This document shows positions 8,411-16,840 of a DNA stretch of 64,000 nt, in pieces. A model generated the notes under the pieces. The model ran no database searches. It saw only the letters and a list, made by a program, of their open reading frames with translations, and was not told the origin of the DNA. The stretch's first letter is position 1; every line of letters begins with the position of its first letter. Source of the stretch: Pseudomonadota bacterium (GTDB lineage Bacteria; Pseudomonadota; Gammaproteobacteria; Burkholderiales; Chitinibacteraceae). A program made the translations under genes and the position numbers. Location: assembly GCA_018261735.1 (NCBI GenBank), contig JAGTRM010000004.1, positions 62,001-126,000 of the forward strand, written 5' to 3'.

Positions 8411-9829
8411 ATGATGAATTCCGCATTTTACGATGAAATGACGCAGGCAACGGGCGAACCCCGCCCGCATTACCGCGAGTACTGCAAATGGCTGAAAGAA
8501 ACTGCGGCGGAACGCTTGGCGCGCAAGCAAGCCGAAGCCGACCTGACTTTCCGCCGACTGGGCATCACCTTTGCGGTGTATGGCGAAGAGGCCGGCACCG
8601 AGCGCCTGATCCCGTTTGATCTGTTGCCGCGCATCATTCCGGCCCAGGAGTGGAAAGCGTTGGCCGAGGGTCTTCGCCAGCGGGTGCGGGCACTCAATCT
8701 GTTCATTCACGATATTTATCATAACCAGGACATCCTCAAGGCCGGGCTGATTCCGCCCGAGCAAATCCTGAAAAATGCCCAATACCGGCCGGAAATGCAG
8801 GGTGTCGACGTGCCGGAAGGCATCTATACCCATATCGCCGGCGTTGATGTGGTGCGCGCCGGTGCGGGTGAATTCTTCGTGCTGGAAGACAATCTGCGCG
8901 TGCCTTCCGGTGTTTCCTACATGCTGGAAGACCGCAAGATGATGATGCGGCTGTTTCCGGAGCTGTTTGCCCGCCACAAGATCGCGCCGGTCGAGCATTA
9001 CCCGGACATGCTGCTCGACAACCTGCGCTCCTGCGCCCCGAAAGGCGTGAGCGATCCGACCGTGGTGGTGATGACGCCGGGCAGCTATAACTCGGCCTAT
9101 TTCGAACATGCGTTTCTGGCGCAGCAGATGGGTGTGGAGCTGGTCGAAGGGCGCGATCTCTTCGTGCGCGACGATGCGGTTTACATGCGCACCACGCAAG
9201 GCCCGCAACGCGTCGATGTGATCTACCGCCGCATCGACGATGATTTCCTTGATCCGCTGGCTTTCCGCCAGGATTCGATGCTCGGCGTGCCGGGCTTGCT
9301 CTCGGTCTATCGCGCCGGCCGGGTGACGCTGGCCAATGCGATTGGCGCCGGCGTGGCGGATGACAAATCCATCTACCCGTATGTGCCCGAGATGATCCGC
9401 TTCTATCTGGGCGAGGAGCCGTTGCTCAACAACGTGCCGACCTGGATGTGCCGCAAGCCGGACGATCTGGCGTACGTGCTCGATCATTTACCGGAACTCG
9501 TGGTCAAGGAAACTCACGGTGCCGGTGGCTACGGCATGCTGGTGGGTCCGGCGGCCAGCAAGGATGAGATCGCCCGTTTCCGAGAGCTACTGATCGCACA
9601 TCCAACGCAGTACATTGCCCAGCCGACCCTGGCGCTTTCCACATGCCCGATCTTTGTCGAATCCGGCATTGCCCCGCGCCATATCGATCTGCGCCCGTTC
9701 GTGCTCTCCGGCAAGGAAATCAAGATGGTGCCGGGCGGACTGACGCGTGTGGCGTTGCGCGAAGGCTCGCTGGTGGTGAATTCCTCGCAGGGCGGGGGCA
9801 CGAAAGACACCTGGGTTCTGGAGGAGTAA
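8411..9829 (+). CDS. Circularly permuted ATP-grasp protein (DUF404/DUF407 type), Anbu operon
   Basis: A 472-residue protein of the circularly permuted ATP-grasp type 2 family. Recognisable blocks include FRRLGITFAVYGEE, FDLLPRIIPAQEW, VDVVRAGAGEFFVLEDNLRVPSGVSYMLEDR, VVVMTPGSYNSAYFEHAFLAQQMGVELVEGRDL, VDVIYRRIDDDFLDPL, and the nucleotide/metal-binding end ELVVKETHGAGGYGM ... RHIDLRPFVL. ATP-grasp ligases of this class are predicted to join an amine to a carboxylate through an acyl phosphate. It is the first gene of the operon; the next start codon is two bases after its stop. Substrate unknown. Confidence 0.93.
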   Translation: MMNSAFYDEMTQATGEPRPHYREYCKWLKETAAERLARKQAEADLTFRRLGITFAVYGEEAGTERLIPFDLLPRIIPAQEWKALAEGLRQRVRALNLFIHDIYHNQDILKAGLIPPEQILKNAQYRPEMQGVDVPEGIYTHIAGVDVVRAGAGEFFVLEDNLRVPSGVSYMLEDRKMMMRLFPELFARHKIAPVEHYPDMLLDNLRSCAPKGVSDPTVVVMTPGSYNSAYFEHAFLAQQMGVELVEGRDLFVRDDAVYMRTTQGPQRVDVIYRRIDDDFLDPLAFRQDSMLGVPGLLSVYRAGRVTLANAIGAGVADDKSIYPYVPEMIRFYLGEEPLLNNVPTWMCRKPDDLAYVLDHLPELVVKETHGAGGYGMLVGPAASKDEIARFRELLIAHPTQYIAQPTLALSTCPIFVESGIAPRHIDLRPFVLSGKEIKMVPGGLTRVALREGSLVVNSSQGGGTKDTWVLEE

Positions 9830-9831
9830 AT

Positions 9832-10776
9832 ATGTTATCCCGCACCGCAGATCAACTTTACTGGATGGCGCGCTATATCGAGCGTGCCGAGAACATCGCC
9901 CGTCTGCTGGATGTCACCTGGCAGATGTCGCTGGTACCGCAAACGACCGATGTGGCCAATCGCAGCTGGCTGGCCGCACTCAACTGCAATGGCATGGCGC
10001 AGGCGTATCTCGACCGGCACGGTGCCGTTGATGGCGCCAAGGTGCTGCATTTCCTGGCTTTCGATGAACTGAACGCCTCCAGCATCTACAACTGCCTGCG
10101 CGCAGCACGGGAAAACGCCCATGCCGTGCGCGGCACTCTGACGCAGGAAATGTGGGAGACCGTCAACTCAACCTGGCTGGAAATGGCGCAGCGCGCGGCG
10201 CGGCCGCTGTCCGAAGTCGATCACGGCGAATTTTTCGAGTGGGTCAAACGGCGCTCGTCGCTCTCGCGCGGGGTGACCTTCGGCACCATGCTGCACGACG
10301 AAGCTTTTCACTTCATCCGCTTGGGCACCCACCTCGAACGTGCCGATAACACGGCCCGCCTGCTCGATGTGAAATACCACCTGCTAGCGGCGGGGCTGAC
10401 CAGCGGGGGAGCCGGCGATTACTACCAATGGGGCGCATTGCTGCGCTCGGTCTCGGCCTTTGAAATCTATCGCCGGGTCTATCGCGACGTGATGACGCCA
10501 ACGCGTGTGGCCGAACTCCTGATCCTGCGCGATGACATGCCGCGTTCCTTGCGGACCTGCTTGGAAGCGGTGGATGCCGCCTTGAACAAGATCGCCAATC
10601 GTCATTCAGCTGAAACCATCCGCCGGGCCGGGCAGTTGCATGCCGAGCTGCGCTATGGCCGCATCGAGGATATTTTTGCCGATGGCCTGCACCACTTTTT
10701 GACGCGCTTCACCGAGCGTATTTCTGACCTGGGTAACCGGATCGGACAGGATTTTTTGCTGCCTTCCTTGCTCTAA
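9832..10776 (+). CDS. Alpha-E domain protein (DUF403), Anbu operon
   Basis: The start is ATG 9832, with GAGGAG upstream and two bases after the ATP-grasp stop. The 314-residue all-alpha protein shows the alpha-E signatures MLSRTADQLYWMARYIERAENIARLLDV at the N-terminus (quoted in part: YWMARYIERAENIARLLD) and HFIRLGTHLERADNTARLLDV in the middle (RLGTHLERADNTARLLDV), with conserved ExxD/ERA repeats. The family is almost always encoded beside permuted ATP-grasp genes and is predicted to support that reaction, but no activity is established. The function here is inferred from context. Confidence 0.92.
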   Translation: MLSRTADQLYWMARYIERAENIARLLDVTWQMSLVPQTTDVANRSWLAALNCNGMAQAYLDRHGAVDGAKVLHFLAFDELNASSIYNCLRAARENAHAVRGTLTQEMWETVNSTWLEMAQRAARPLSEVDHGEFFEWVKRRSSLSRGVTFGTMLHDEAFHFIRLGTHLERADNTARLLDVKYHLLAAGLTSGGAGDYYQWGALLRSVSAFEIYRRVYRDVMTPTRVAELLILRDDMPRSLRTCLEAVDAALNKIANRHSAETIRRAGQLHAELRYGRIEDIFADGLHHFLTRFTERISDLGNRIGQDFLLPSLL

Positions 10777-10821
10777 GAACCTATCTCAGTAGTAGAGCAA
10801 AAAAGCAATACAGGAGAAACC

Positions 10822-11628
10822 ATGCTACTTAACATCCAGCACGAAACCATTTACCAGTATTCGCACCCGGTCGATTACACCATCCAGCATCTGCGCCTGA
10901 CCCCGCGCATGGAAGCACAACAGCGCGCGCTGAACTGGAAAATCTCTGCGCCGGGGCGTTATCAGCGCCATACCGATGCCTACGGCAATATTGGCCACAT
11001 TTTGGTGATGGATTCGCCGCACCATGAAATCCGCATCGTGGTCAGCGGCCAGATTTCGGTGGATGAACAGAATGCCCATCGCCCCTCCGATGGCGGCGAA
11101 GTGCCTGTCCTGGCCTACCTGCAGGAAACCCGGCTGACGCAGGCCGACGAGGCGGTGCGCGATCTGGCCCGGCGCCATCTCGAACCGCATGGTGCGCGCA
11201 TCGATACGCTGTTCAAACTGATCGGCTCGATCCAGGAAAAGGTGGCATATATCCCTGGCAGCAGCGATGTGCAAAGTACGGCGATTCAAACGCTGGCGCA
11301 GGGTAGCGGTGTTTGTCAGGATCATGCCCACCTGTTCATTGCCTGCTGCCGCGCCATGGATCTGCCGGCGCGCTATGTCAGCGGCTATATCCATCCGGGC
11401 GGCAGCCTGCATGCCGCGAGCCACGCCTGGGCCGATGTCTGGGTGGAAGGATTGGGCTGGATCAGCTTCGATATCACCCACAATCGCTTTACCGGCCCGG
11501 AACACTGCCGGCTGGCGGTCGGGCGCGATTATCTCGATGCCTGTCCGGTACGCGGCGTTCGACGTGGCGGTGGCGAAGAAGCGATGGCGGTGAAAGTAAT
11601 GGTGAGTCACGGTGCCCAGCAACAGTGA
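10822..11628 (+). CDS. Transglutaminase-like cysteine protease, Anbu operon
   Basis: A 268-residue protein with an N-terminal bacterial transglutaminase-like beta region (HETIYQYSHPVDYTIQHLRL, quoted to 20) and a catalytic core holding the triad Cys165 (GSGVCQDHAHL), His201 (ASHAWADVW) and Asp217 (ISFDITHN). Members act as proteases or amide-forming/cleaving enzymes. It follows the alpha-E gene by 45 bp and has an AGGAG site (ACAGGAGAAACC). In this operon it could process or cleave amide bonds made by the ATP-grasp enzyme; that is inference. Confidence 0.93.
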   Translation: MLLNIQHETIYQYSHPVDYTIQHLRLTPRMEAQQRALNWKISAPGRYQRHTDAYGNIGHILVMDSPHHEIRIVVSGQISVDEQNAHRPSDGGEVPVLAYLQETRLTQADEAVRDLARRHLEPHGARIDTLFKLIGSIQEKVAYIPGSSDVQSTAIQTLAQGSGVCQDHAHLFIACCRAMDLPARYVSGYIHPGGSLHAASHAWADVWVEGLGWISFDITHNRFTGPEHCRLAVGRDYLDACPVRGVRRGGGEEAMAVKVMVSHGAQQQ

Positions 11629-11654
11629 CTACGAACAGGTTCTAATGATGGAAG

Positions 11655-11675
11655 AGGCGGGCACAAGACCCGCCT
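11655..11675 (+). other. Hairpin just before the Anbu start
   Basis: AGGCGGG and CCCGCCT (7-bp perfect stem, 7-base loop) end five bases before the AGGAG site of the Anbu gene. There is no T run, so it is probably not a terminator; it could set relative expression of Anbu or protect a processed mRNA end. Confidence 0.5.
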
Positions 11676-11690
11676 GAAACAGGAGAAGCA

Positions 11691-12413
11691 ATGACTTATT
11701 GCGTGGCCATGCGGCTGGATGCCGGGCTGGTGTTTCTTTCCGATTCCCGCACCAATGCGGGTGTGGACCATATCAACACCTTTCGCAAGATGACGGTGTA
11801 CGAACGCGCGGGTGACCGGGTGCTGGTGCTCTTGAGCTCGGGCAATCTGGCGATCAGCCAGGCAGTGACTACGCTGCTGCAGGAAAGCAACCATGCCGCA
11901 GAGGGGCATTGCCTGATGAATGCCCCGACCATGTTTGAAGCCGCCCGCGTGGTGGGGGATGCCCTGCGTGAAGTGCGTCGGCGCGATGCGGAAGATCTCA
12001 AGGAGTTCGGCATTGAATTCACCGCGGCCTTCATCCTGGGCGGGCAGATCGCCGGCGAAGCGCCGCGCCTGTTCCAGATTTACGCGGCGGGCAATTTTAT
12101 CGAAGCAACGCCGGAAACCCCGTATTTCCAGATCGGCGAATCCAAATATGGCAAACCGATTATTGACCGGGTGATTCATCGCGGCCGCTCGCTGGCCGAA
12201 GGGGCCAAGTGCGCGCTGATTTCCATGGATTCAACGATCCGCTCCAACCTGTCGGTTGGCTTGCCCCTGGATCTGCTGGTCTACGAGCGCGATGCCTTAT
12301 GTGTGGCCAAGCATGTCAGCATTGAAAACGATGATCCCTATTTCAATCTGATCCACAATCAGTGGGGTGAAAGCCTGCGCCAGGTGTTTGCCGAGCTGCC
12401 CGATATGCCCTGA
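11691..12413 (+). CDS. Anbu, proteasome-like Ntn-hydrolase
   Basis: A 240-residue protein of the Anbu (ancestral beta subunit) family. Removal of Met1 exposes Thr as the catalytic nucleophile (MTYCVAMRLDAGLVFLSDSR). Counting from that Thr, Asp17 (SDSR) and Lys32 (FRKM) occupy the usual proteasome-type catalytic positions. The conserved middle (FTAAFILGGQI, YFQIGESKYGKPIIDR, SMDSTIRSN) also fits. Known Anbu proteins assemble into open helical rings rather than closed proteasomes; a physiological substrate is not known. It ends an operon with ATP-grasp, alpha-E and transglutaminase genes, the hallmark Anbu neighbourhood. Confidence 0.95.
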   Translation: MTYCVAMRLDAGLVFLSDSRTNAGVDHINTFRKMTVYERAGDRVLVLLSSGNLAISQAVTTLLQESNHAAEGHCLMNAPTMFEAARVVGDALREVRRRDAEDLKEFGIEFTAAFILGGQIAGEAPRLFQIYAAGNFIEATPETPYFQIGESKYGKPIIDRVIHRGRSLAEGAKCALISMDSTIRSNLSVGLPLDLLVYERDALCVAKHVSIENDDPYFNLIHNQWGESLRQVFAELPDMP

Positions 12414-12524
12414 GAACCTGTTTTACGATTTCGCTGTGGTATGTGTCATTTGCCGGAACCGCAATCCCGGAATGCGGAAGACCGGCAATATGGCTTGTCC
12501 GTCCCGGAGCCTTCCCTCCCGCGC

Positions 12525-12530
12525 TATAAT
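12525..12530 (+). promoter_or_regulatory. Putative -10 element of tyrS
   Basis: A perfect TATAAT 33 bases before the tyrS start codon. No convincing -35 element is seen at 16-18 bp upstream. Confidence 0.5.
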
Positions 12531-12563
12531 TCCGCCTTTGCGCCCTTGTCCGAACTGTTGAAA

Positions 12564-13802
12564 ATGACCGATACCGCTGAAAAAACCCTTCATCCCGATA
12601 CGCTGGCTGCGCTGGAAGTAATCAAGCGCGGTGCGGAAGAAATCATCCCGGAAAACGAGTTGATCCAGAAGCTGGAAAAAAGCCGCACGAGCGGCGTGCC
12701 GCTGAAGATCAAGCTGGGCATGGACCCGACTGCGCCCGATCTGCATCTCGGTCATACCGTGGTGATCAACAAGCTGCGCCAGTTGCAGGATCTGGGCCAT
12801 CACGCGCAGTTTCTGATCGGTGATTTCACCGGCCGCATCGGCGATCCGACCGGCAAGAACACCACGCGCCCGCCGTTGACCGAAGAGCAGGTCAAGGCCA
12901 ACGCGCAGACCTACGCCGACCAGGTTTTCAAGATTCTCGATCCGGCCAAGACCGAGATCATGTTCAACTCGACCTGGCTGAATGAACTCGGCGCGGCCGG
13001 CATGCTGAAGCTCGCCGCGTCGATGACCGTGGCGCGCATGCTGGAGCGCGACGATTTCGGCAAGCGCTTCAAATCGAACCAGCCGATTGCGATTCACGAA
13101 TTCATGTATCCGCTGATGCAGGGCTACGATTCGGTGGCGATGAAGTCGGACATGGAGCTCGGCGGCACCGACCAGAAATTCAACCTGCTGATGGGCCGCA
13201 TGCTGCAACAGCAGCACGGCCAGTCGCCGCAAGTGGTACTGATGATGCCGCTGCTCGAAGGTCTCGACGGCGTGAACAAGATGTCCAAATCGCTGGGCAA
13301 CTATATCGGCATCAGCGAACCGGCCAACGAGATCTTTGGCAAGGTGATGAGCGTTTCCGACACCCTGATGTGGCGCTACTACGAGCTGCTGTCTTTCCGC
13401 CCACTCGCCGAAATCCGCCAGTTCAAGGCCGAAGTCGAAGCTGGTCGTAACCCGCGTGATTTGAAGGTGCTGCTGGCGCAGGAATTCGTCGCCCGCTTCC
13501 ACAATCAGGCGGCGGCCGAAGCGGCGCTGGCCGATTTTGAAACCCGCTTCAAGAAGGGCGAAATCCCGGACGAGATGCCGGAATTCACGCTGCCGGCCGA
13601 AGGCGAGGGCATTACCGTCACCCATGCGCTGAAGGAAACCCAGCTTTGTGCGTCCACTTCGCAAGCGATGCGTGATATCCAGGGTGGCGCGGTGAAGATC
13701 AACGGCGAAAAGGTCAGCGACAAGGCCGTGCTGATCGCCAAGGGTGAAACCGTGGTACTGCAAGTTGGCAAGCGCAAGTTCGCGCGGGTCAGCGTCGCTT
13801 GA
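12564..13802 (+). CDS. tyrS: Tyrosyl-tRNA synthetase
   Basis: Class I tyrosyl-tRNA synthetase of 412 residues. ATG 12564 is chosen because upstream in-frame sequence is not conserved and contains the promoter -10. The HIGH motif appears as HLGH (61-64, [10 protein letters not shown]), the KMSKS loop as NKMSKSLG (239-243), and tyrosine recognition residues include MQGYDSV and LGGTDQKFN. The C-terminus is an S4 RNA-binding domain ([17 protein letters not shown]). The short spacing and HLGH type put it in the TyrZ-like subgroup rather than the E. coli type. It lies after the Anbu operon but likely has its own promoter. Confidence 0.96.
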   Translation: MTDTAEKTLHPDTLAALEVIKRGAEEIIPENELIQKLEKSRTSGVPLKIKLGMDPTAPDLHLGHTVVINKLRQLQDLGHHAQFLIGDFTGRIGDPTGKNTTRPPLTEEQVKANAQTYADQVFKILDPAKTEIMFNSTWLNELGAAGMLKLAASMTVARMLERDDFGKRFKSNQPIAIHEFMYPLMQGYDSVAMKSDMELGGTDQKFNLLMGRMLQQQHGQSPQVVLMMPLLEGLDGVNKMSKSLGNYIGISEPANEIFGKVMSVSDTLMWRYYELLSFRPLAEIRQFKAEVEAGRNPRDLKVLLAQEFVARFHNQAAAEAALADFETRFKKGEIPDEMPEFTLPAEGEGITVTHALKETQLCASTSQAMRDIQGGAVKINGEKVSDKAVLIAKGETVVLQVGKRKFARVSVA

Positions 13803-13857
13803 TCTGTTCTGACGTGACCGCACGCTGTTGCGGCTTGGTACGGGCGAGGAACTGCCC

Positions 13858-14268
13858 ATGAGCCGCTTGCCGCCGGTCACGCTCTCTCCAGACGAAATCG
13901 AGTTCAGTGCCATCCGCGCGCAAGGCGCGGGTGGCCAGAACGTGAACAAGGTTTCCAGCGCGGTGCATCTGCGCTTCGATATCCCGCACTCATCCCTGCC
14001 CGACGAGTACAAAGAACGCCTGCTGGCGTTGAATGATCAGCGCATCAGCAAGGACGGTGTGGTGGTGATCAAGGCGCAGCAGTATCGCAGCCTGGAATCC
14101 AACCGCGCCGATGCGCTGCAGCGGCTGATGGCGCTAATCGAGAGCGTCGCCAGCGCCCCCAGCGTGCGTCACGCGACCAAGCCGAGCTACAGTTCACGGC
14201 GCAAACGCGTCGACAGCAAGGTGCGCCGCGGCGCGATCAAGGCCTTGCGCGGCAAGGTCTCGGAATAA
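13858..14268 (+). CDS. arfB: Alternative ribosome-rescue factor ArfB (YaeJ), GGQ hydrolase
   Basis: A 136-residue class I release-factor-like protein. The GGQ motif is at 25-27 (AQGAGGQNVNKVSSAVHLRF). The C-terminus is a basic tail (YSSRRKRVDSKVRRGAIKAL) that in ArfB enters the mRNA channel of stalled ribosomes. It lacks codon-recognition domains, so it hydrolyses peptidyl-tRNA on ribosomes stalled without a stop codon. The start ATG 13858 has GCGAGGA upstream. Length matches E. coli ArfB (140). Confidence 0.95.
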   Translation: MSRLPPVTLSPDEIEFSAIRAQGAGGQNVNKVSSAVHLRFDIPHSSLPDEYKERLLALNDQRISKDGVVVIKAQQYRSLESNRADALQRLMALIESVASAPSVRHATKPSYSSRRKRVDSKVRRGAIKALRGKVSE

Positions 14269-14335
14269 ACCCCGCATTGGCTCAGGTCTTCCGGGCTACA
14301 ATCCCCCTCTAATTCATTACCGCAGCAGGTTCACC

Positions 14336-15076
14336 ATGTCCGAAGATTCAATCCGCCTTTCCAAACGCATGGCCGAGCTGGGCTTGTGCTCCCGCCGCGA
14401 AGCCGATGAATTCATCGAGCGTGGCTGGGTCAAGGTCGATGGCGTGGTGGTCGATGTACTAGGCAGCCGCGTGCGGCCCGAGCAACGCATCGAGCTGGTT
14501 CGCGAGGCTGAAGGCGTACTGGCCGAGCGCGTGACCATCGTGCTCAACAAGCCGGTCGGTTATGTCTGCGGACCGGCGGAACCGGGCGAGCGCCCGGCTT
14601 GGCAGCTGGTCAAGGAAGACACGCGTTTCGTGCTGGATAAATCCGGCATCCATTATGTGCGCCGGCATCATAGTGGGCTTTCACCGGCCGGCTGGCTCGA
14701 TGTGGATTCCTCGGGCCTCTTGGTGCTGACGCAGGATGGGCGCATTGCTCGCAAGCTGCTGTCGAGCGCCAAGGATTACGAACAGGAATACCTCGTCGAT
14801 CTTCACGTGCCGATGGGGGAAGATACGCTGGCGCGGCTCAATACCGGGCGACTCAAGGTCGAAGGCGCAGAAGTGCCGTCGCTGAAAGCCAGCCGGCAGA
14901 ACGATCTGCAGCTGCGCATCATCCTGCGCGAAAACCGCAACCGGCTGGTGCGCCAGATCTGCGATCTGGTCGGCCTGCGCGTGGCAGCAGTGCGCCGAAT
15001 TCGTATCGGGCGCATCGCACTGAACGAACTGCCACAAGGGCAGTGGCGTTATCTACGCGCTGACGAGCGTTTCTGA
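14336..15076 (+). CDS. rluF: 23S rRNA pseudouridine synthase, RluF-like
   Basis: A 246-residue protein with an N-terminal S4 domain (about 5-55; IRLSKRMAELGLCSRREADE) and a RsuA/RluB/E/F catalytic domain. The catalytic Asp is D122 in GWLDVDSSGLLVLT, where the family usually has GRLD, so a Trp replaces the Arg next to the active site. Other blocks are LNKPVGYVCG, DYEQEYLVDL, NRNRLVRQICDLVGL and LPQGQWRYL; the last resembles RluF more than RluB or RluE. RluF modifies U2604 (and U2605 weakly) in E. coli. The subgroup assignment is moderate. Confidence 0.82.
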   Translation: MSEDSIRLSKRMAELGLCSRREADEFIERGWVKVDGVVVDVLGSRVRPEQRIELVREAEGVLAERVTIVLNKPVGYVCGPAEPGERPAWQLVKEDTRFVLDKSGIHYVRRHHSGLSPAGWLDVDSSGLLVLTQDGRIARKLLSSAKDYEQEYLVDLHVPMGEDTLARLNTGRLKVEGAEVPSLKASRQNDLQLRIILRENRNRLVRQICDLVGLRVAAVRRIRIGRIALNELPQGQWRYLRADERF

Positions 15077-15145
15077 CCGGATTCAGGCTGGTCGGCACTG
15101 CAAAGCGGTTTCTGCCTGTCCGGTAGGCTGACTGGCCATCTTCCC

Positions 15146-15832
15146 CTACAATGCAAAATCCACTGCGGCCAGTGCGTGCAGTACCGTGGTATCGAACAGG
15201 GCAATGGGCGTGTGCGACTGCTGTAGTAACAACGGCAGTTCGGTGCAGCCCAAAATTAGCCCCTCAGCACCTTGCACTGCCAGTTTGTCGGCAATGCGTA
15301 GCAGTGTGTGGCGCGAGTAGTCCAGCATCTTGCCTTGGCAAAGTTCGTCGAAAATGATCCGGTGGACTTCGGCACGGTCGGCTTCGTTCGGAATCACGGC
15401 CTCAATGCCATACTGCGCCAGATGTTCGGCGTAGAAGGGCTGCTCCATGGTGAAACGGGTGCCGAGCAGGCCCACCTTGCGCAGACCGTGCTCGCGGATC
15501 GCAATGGCCGCCGCGTCGGCAATATGCAGCAGCGGCACGCCGATCGCGGCTTGCACTTGTGGCGCAACCTTGTGCATGGTGTTGGTGCCGATCAGGATGC
15601 ATTCCGCACCGGCGCTTTCCAGCTTGCGTGCACTGTTAGCCAGTACCTCGGCCATCTCGGCCCACTGACCGGCACGTTGCATCGCGGCGATCTCGGCAAA
15701 GTTCACGCTGGCGAGCACGACGCGCGCCGAGTTCAGCCCGCCCAGGCGTTCCGCTACGGCACGGTTCATGGTTTGGTAGTAAAGAGTGGTGGATTCCCAG
15801 CTCATGCCGCCGATCAGGCCAATTGTTTTCAT
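15146..15832 (-). CDS. ygeA: Broad-specificity amino acid racemase, YgeA/RacD family
   Basis: A 228-residue Asp/Glu racemase-family protein. N-terminal MKTIGLIGGMSWEST and TNTMHKVA, LLGTRFTMEQ, IIFDELCQG and LGCTELPLLL closely match E. coli YgeA. In E. coli the active pair is Thr83 and Cys197; here the equivalents are Thr83 (GTNTMH) and Cys196 (LGCTE). Product: a cytosolic PLP-independent racemase acting on several amino acids such as homoserine. ATG 15832 is used because it begins the conserved N-terminus. It is divergent from a Lrp-type regulator gene, 116 bp away. Confidence 0.9.
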   Translation of the reverse strand: MKTIGLIGGMSWESTTLYYQTMNRAVAERLGGLNSARVVLASVNFAEIAAMQRAGQWAEMAEVLANSARKLESAGAECILIGTNTMHKVAPQVQAAIGVPLLHIADAAAIAIREHGLRKVGLLGTRFTMEQPFYAEHLAQYGIEAVIPNEADRAEVHRIIFDELCQGKMLDYSRHTLLRIADKLAVQGAEGLILGCTELPLLLQQSHTPIALFDTTVLHALAAVDFAL

Positions 15833-15916
15833 CGTGTGCGTTCCGGTAGGTGATGAAAAGATTATCTGGCGTATCGGCGGGAAAATGTTTGCGTTGTTTT
15901 GAGAAGTGGCTAATAT

Positions 15917-15947
15917 TTGGCAAATATTTTCCAATATATTGGCAAAA
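15917..15947. promoter_or_regulatory. Likely Lrp-type operator between ygeA and the regulator
   Basis: An A/T-rich stretch holding a perfect 12-bp palindrome CCAATATATTGG (15931-15942) and two direct copies of TTGGCAAA, at 15918-15925 and 15940-15947 (about two helical turns apart). It lies immediately before the regulator start codon. Lrp/AsnC proteins bind such repeated A/T-rich sites and autoregulate. Confidence 0.6.
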
Positions 15948-15948
15948 C

Positions 15949-16419
15949 ATGAAAACAAAACTCGACCGTATCGATCTGGCCCTGCTCGATATCCTGCAGC
16001 AGGATGCCGATTTGCCGCTGAACGAGCTCGCCAGCCGGGTTAACCTCTCGCCCACGCCGTGCTGGCGGCGCATCCAGCGCATGCAGGAAGCCGGCATTAT
16101 CCGGCGCAAGGTGGCATTGCTCGATGCGGAAAGGCTCAATGTCAGCGTTACGGTGTTTGTCTCGGTGCGCGCTGCGCGCCACAGCATGCAATGGGCCGAA
16201 GCATTCTGCAGCGCGATCAGCGCGATTCCCGAAGTGGTCGAGTTCTACCGCATGAGCGGCGACGTCGATTACCTGCTGCGCGTGGTGGTGCCGGACATCA
16301 AGGCTTTCGATGCGGTCTACAAGCGCATGATCGCCAGCGTGGAACTGCAGGACGTGAGTTCCAGCTTTGCGATGGAGCAATTGAAGTACACTACGGCTTT
16401 GCCACTCGATTACGTTTAG
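15949..16419 (+). CDS. Lrp/AsnC-family transcriptional regulator
   Basis: A 156-residue regulator: N-terminal winged HTH (about 3-60; LDRIDLALLDILQQDADLPL, LASRVNLSPTPCWRRIQRMQ) and a C-terminal RAM (AsnC) ligand-binding domain (VPDIKAFDAVYKRMIAS, quoted from the core; SGDVDYLLRVVV). Members form octamers and sense amino acids. The start at ATG 15949 is where homology to Lrp begins. Divergent placement next to a racemase gene suggests it controls that gene in response to an amino acid; the ligand cannot be inferred. Confidence 0.93.
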   Translation: MKTKLDRIDLALLDILQQDADLPLNELASRVNLSPTPCWRRIQRMQEAGIIRRKVALLDAERLNVSVTVFVSVRAARHSMQWAEAFCSAISAIPEVVEFYRMSGDVDYLLRVVVPDIKAFDAVYKRMIASVELQDVSSSFAMEQLKYTTALPLDYV

Positions 16420-16487
16420 GCGGCCGGTTGCACGTGTTTCACGTTGCCGGCATTCAGATAATTCAACCACTCGCAAAGGCGGCCATT

Positions 16488-16817
16488 ATGCACAAGGAAT
16501 ACCGACTCGAAAAAAACCAGATCAAACCGCTCGCCGAAGGCCATGGCCTGTGTGTGGTGAGTGACCTGATCACGGTCGAAGGACATCCTGTGGGTTACGC
16601 CTATCGCGAAGAACCCGAAGACGACGCCGACAGCGGCTGGCGCTTTCTGGCCGGTACCGAGAGCGATGCCTACATCGACAACACCAAGAACTTCAGCGTG
16701 CTCGATGTGAACGTGGTCGCGAATTACGACGAAGCGATTGTTTCCCTGCTGGATGAACCGGTCGGCGCGGAATTCGACCGGGGCGAGGACGGGATGTTTC
16801 TTGATGCGAATGAATAA
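16488..16817 (+). CDS. DUF2185 (Imm33-like) protein
   Basis: A 109-residue acidic protein beginning at ATG 16488 (MHKEYRLEKNQIKPLAEGHG). The core CVVSDLITVEGHPVGYAYRE, DADSGWRFLAGTE and NVVANYDEAIVSLLDEPVG is the DUF2185 domain, also listed as an immunity-protein-like domain (Imm33). No toxin gene lies beside it, so it is probably a free-standing cytosolic protein of unknown function. It is convergent with dbpA across a terminator. Confidence 0.8.
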   Translation: MHKEYRLEKNQIKPLAEGHGLCVVSDLITVEGHPVGYAYREEPEDDADSGWRFLAGTESDAYIDNTKNFSVLDVNVVANYDEAIVSLLDEPVGAEFDRGEDGMFLDANE

Positions 16818-16840
16818 CGGGGAAACAAGCCGTTAGAAGG

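Noticed and set aside
8375-9487. A 370-codon reverse frame in the ATP-grasp gene
   Set aside because: The forward frame has a clear family, start and operon position; the reverse translation is His/Gln-rich without recognisable motifs.
10775-12430. Short similar strings AGAACCT/AGGTTCT near the Anbu operon gene ends as a repeat family
   Set aside because: They are only seven to eight bases long and the flanks do not match, so chance is enough.
12423-14012. A 529-codon open frame on the reverse strand across tyrS and arfB
   Set aside because: The forward strand encodes unmistakable tyrosyl-tRNA synthetase and ArfB; the reverse frame is open only because of G+C-rich codon use.
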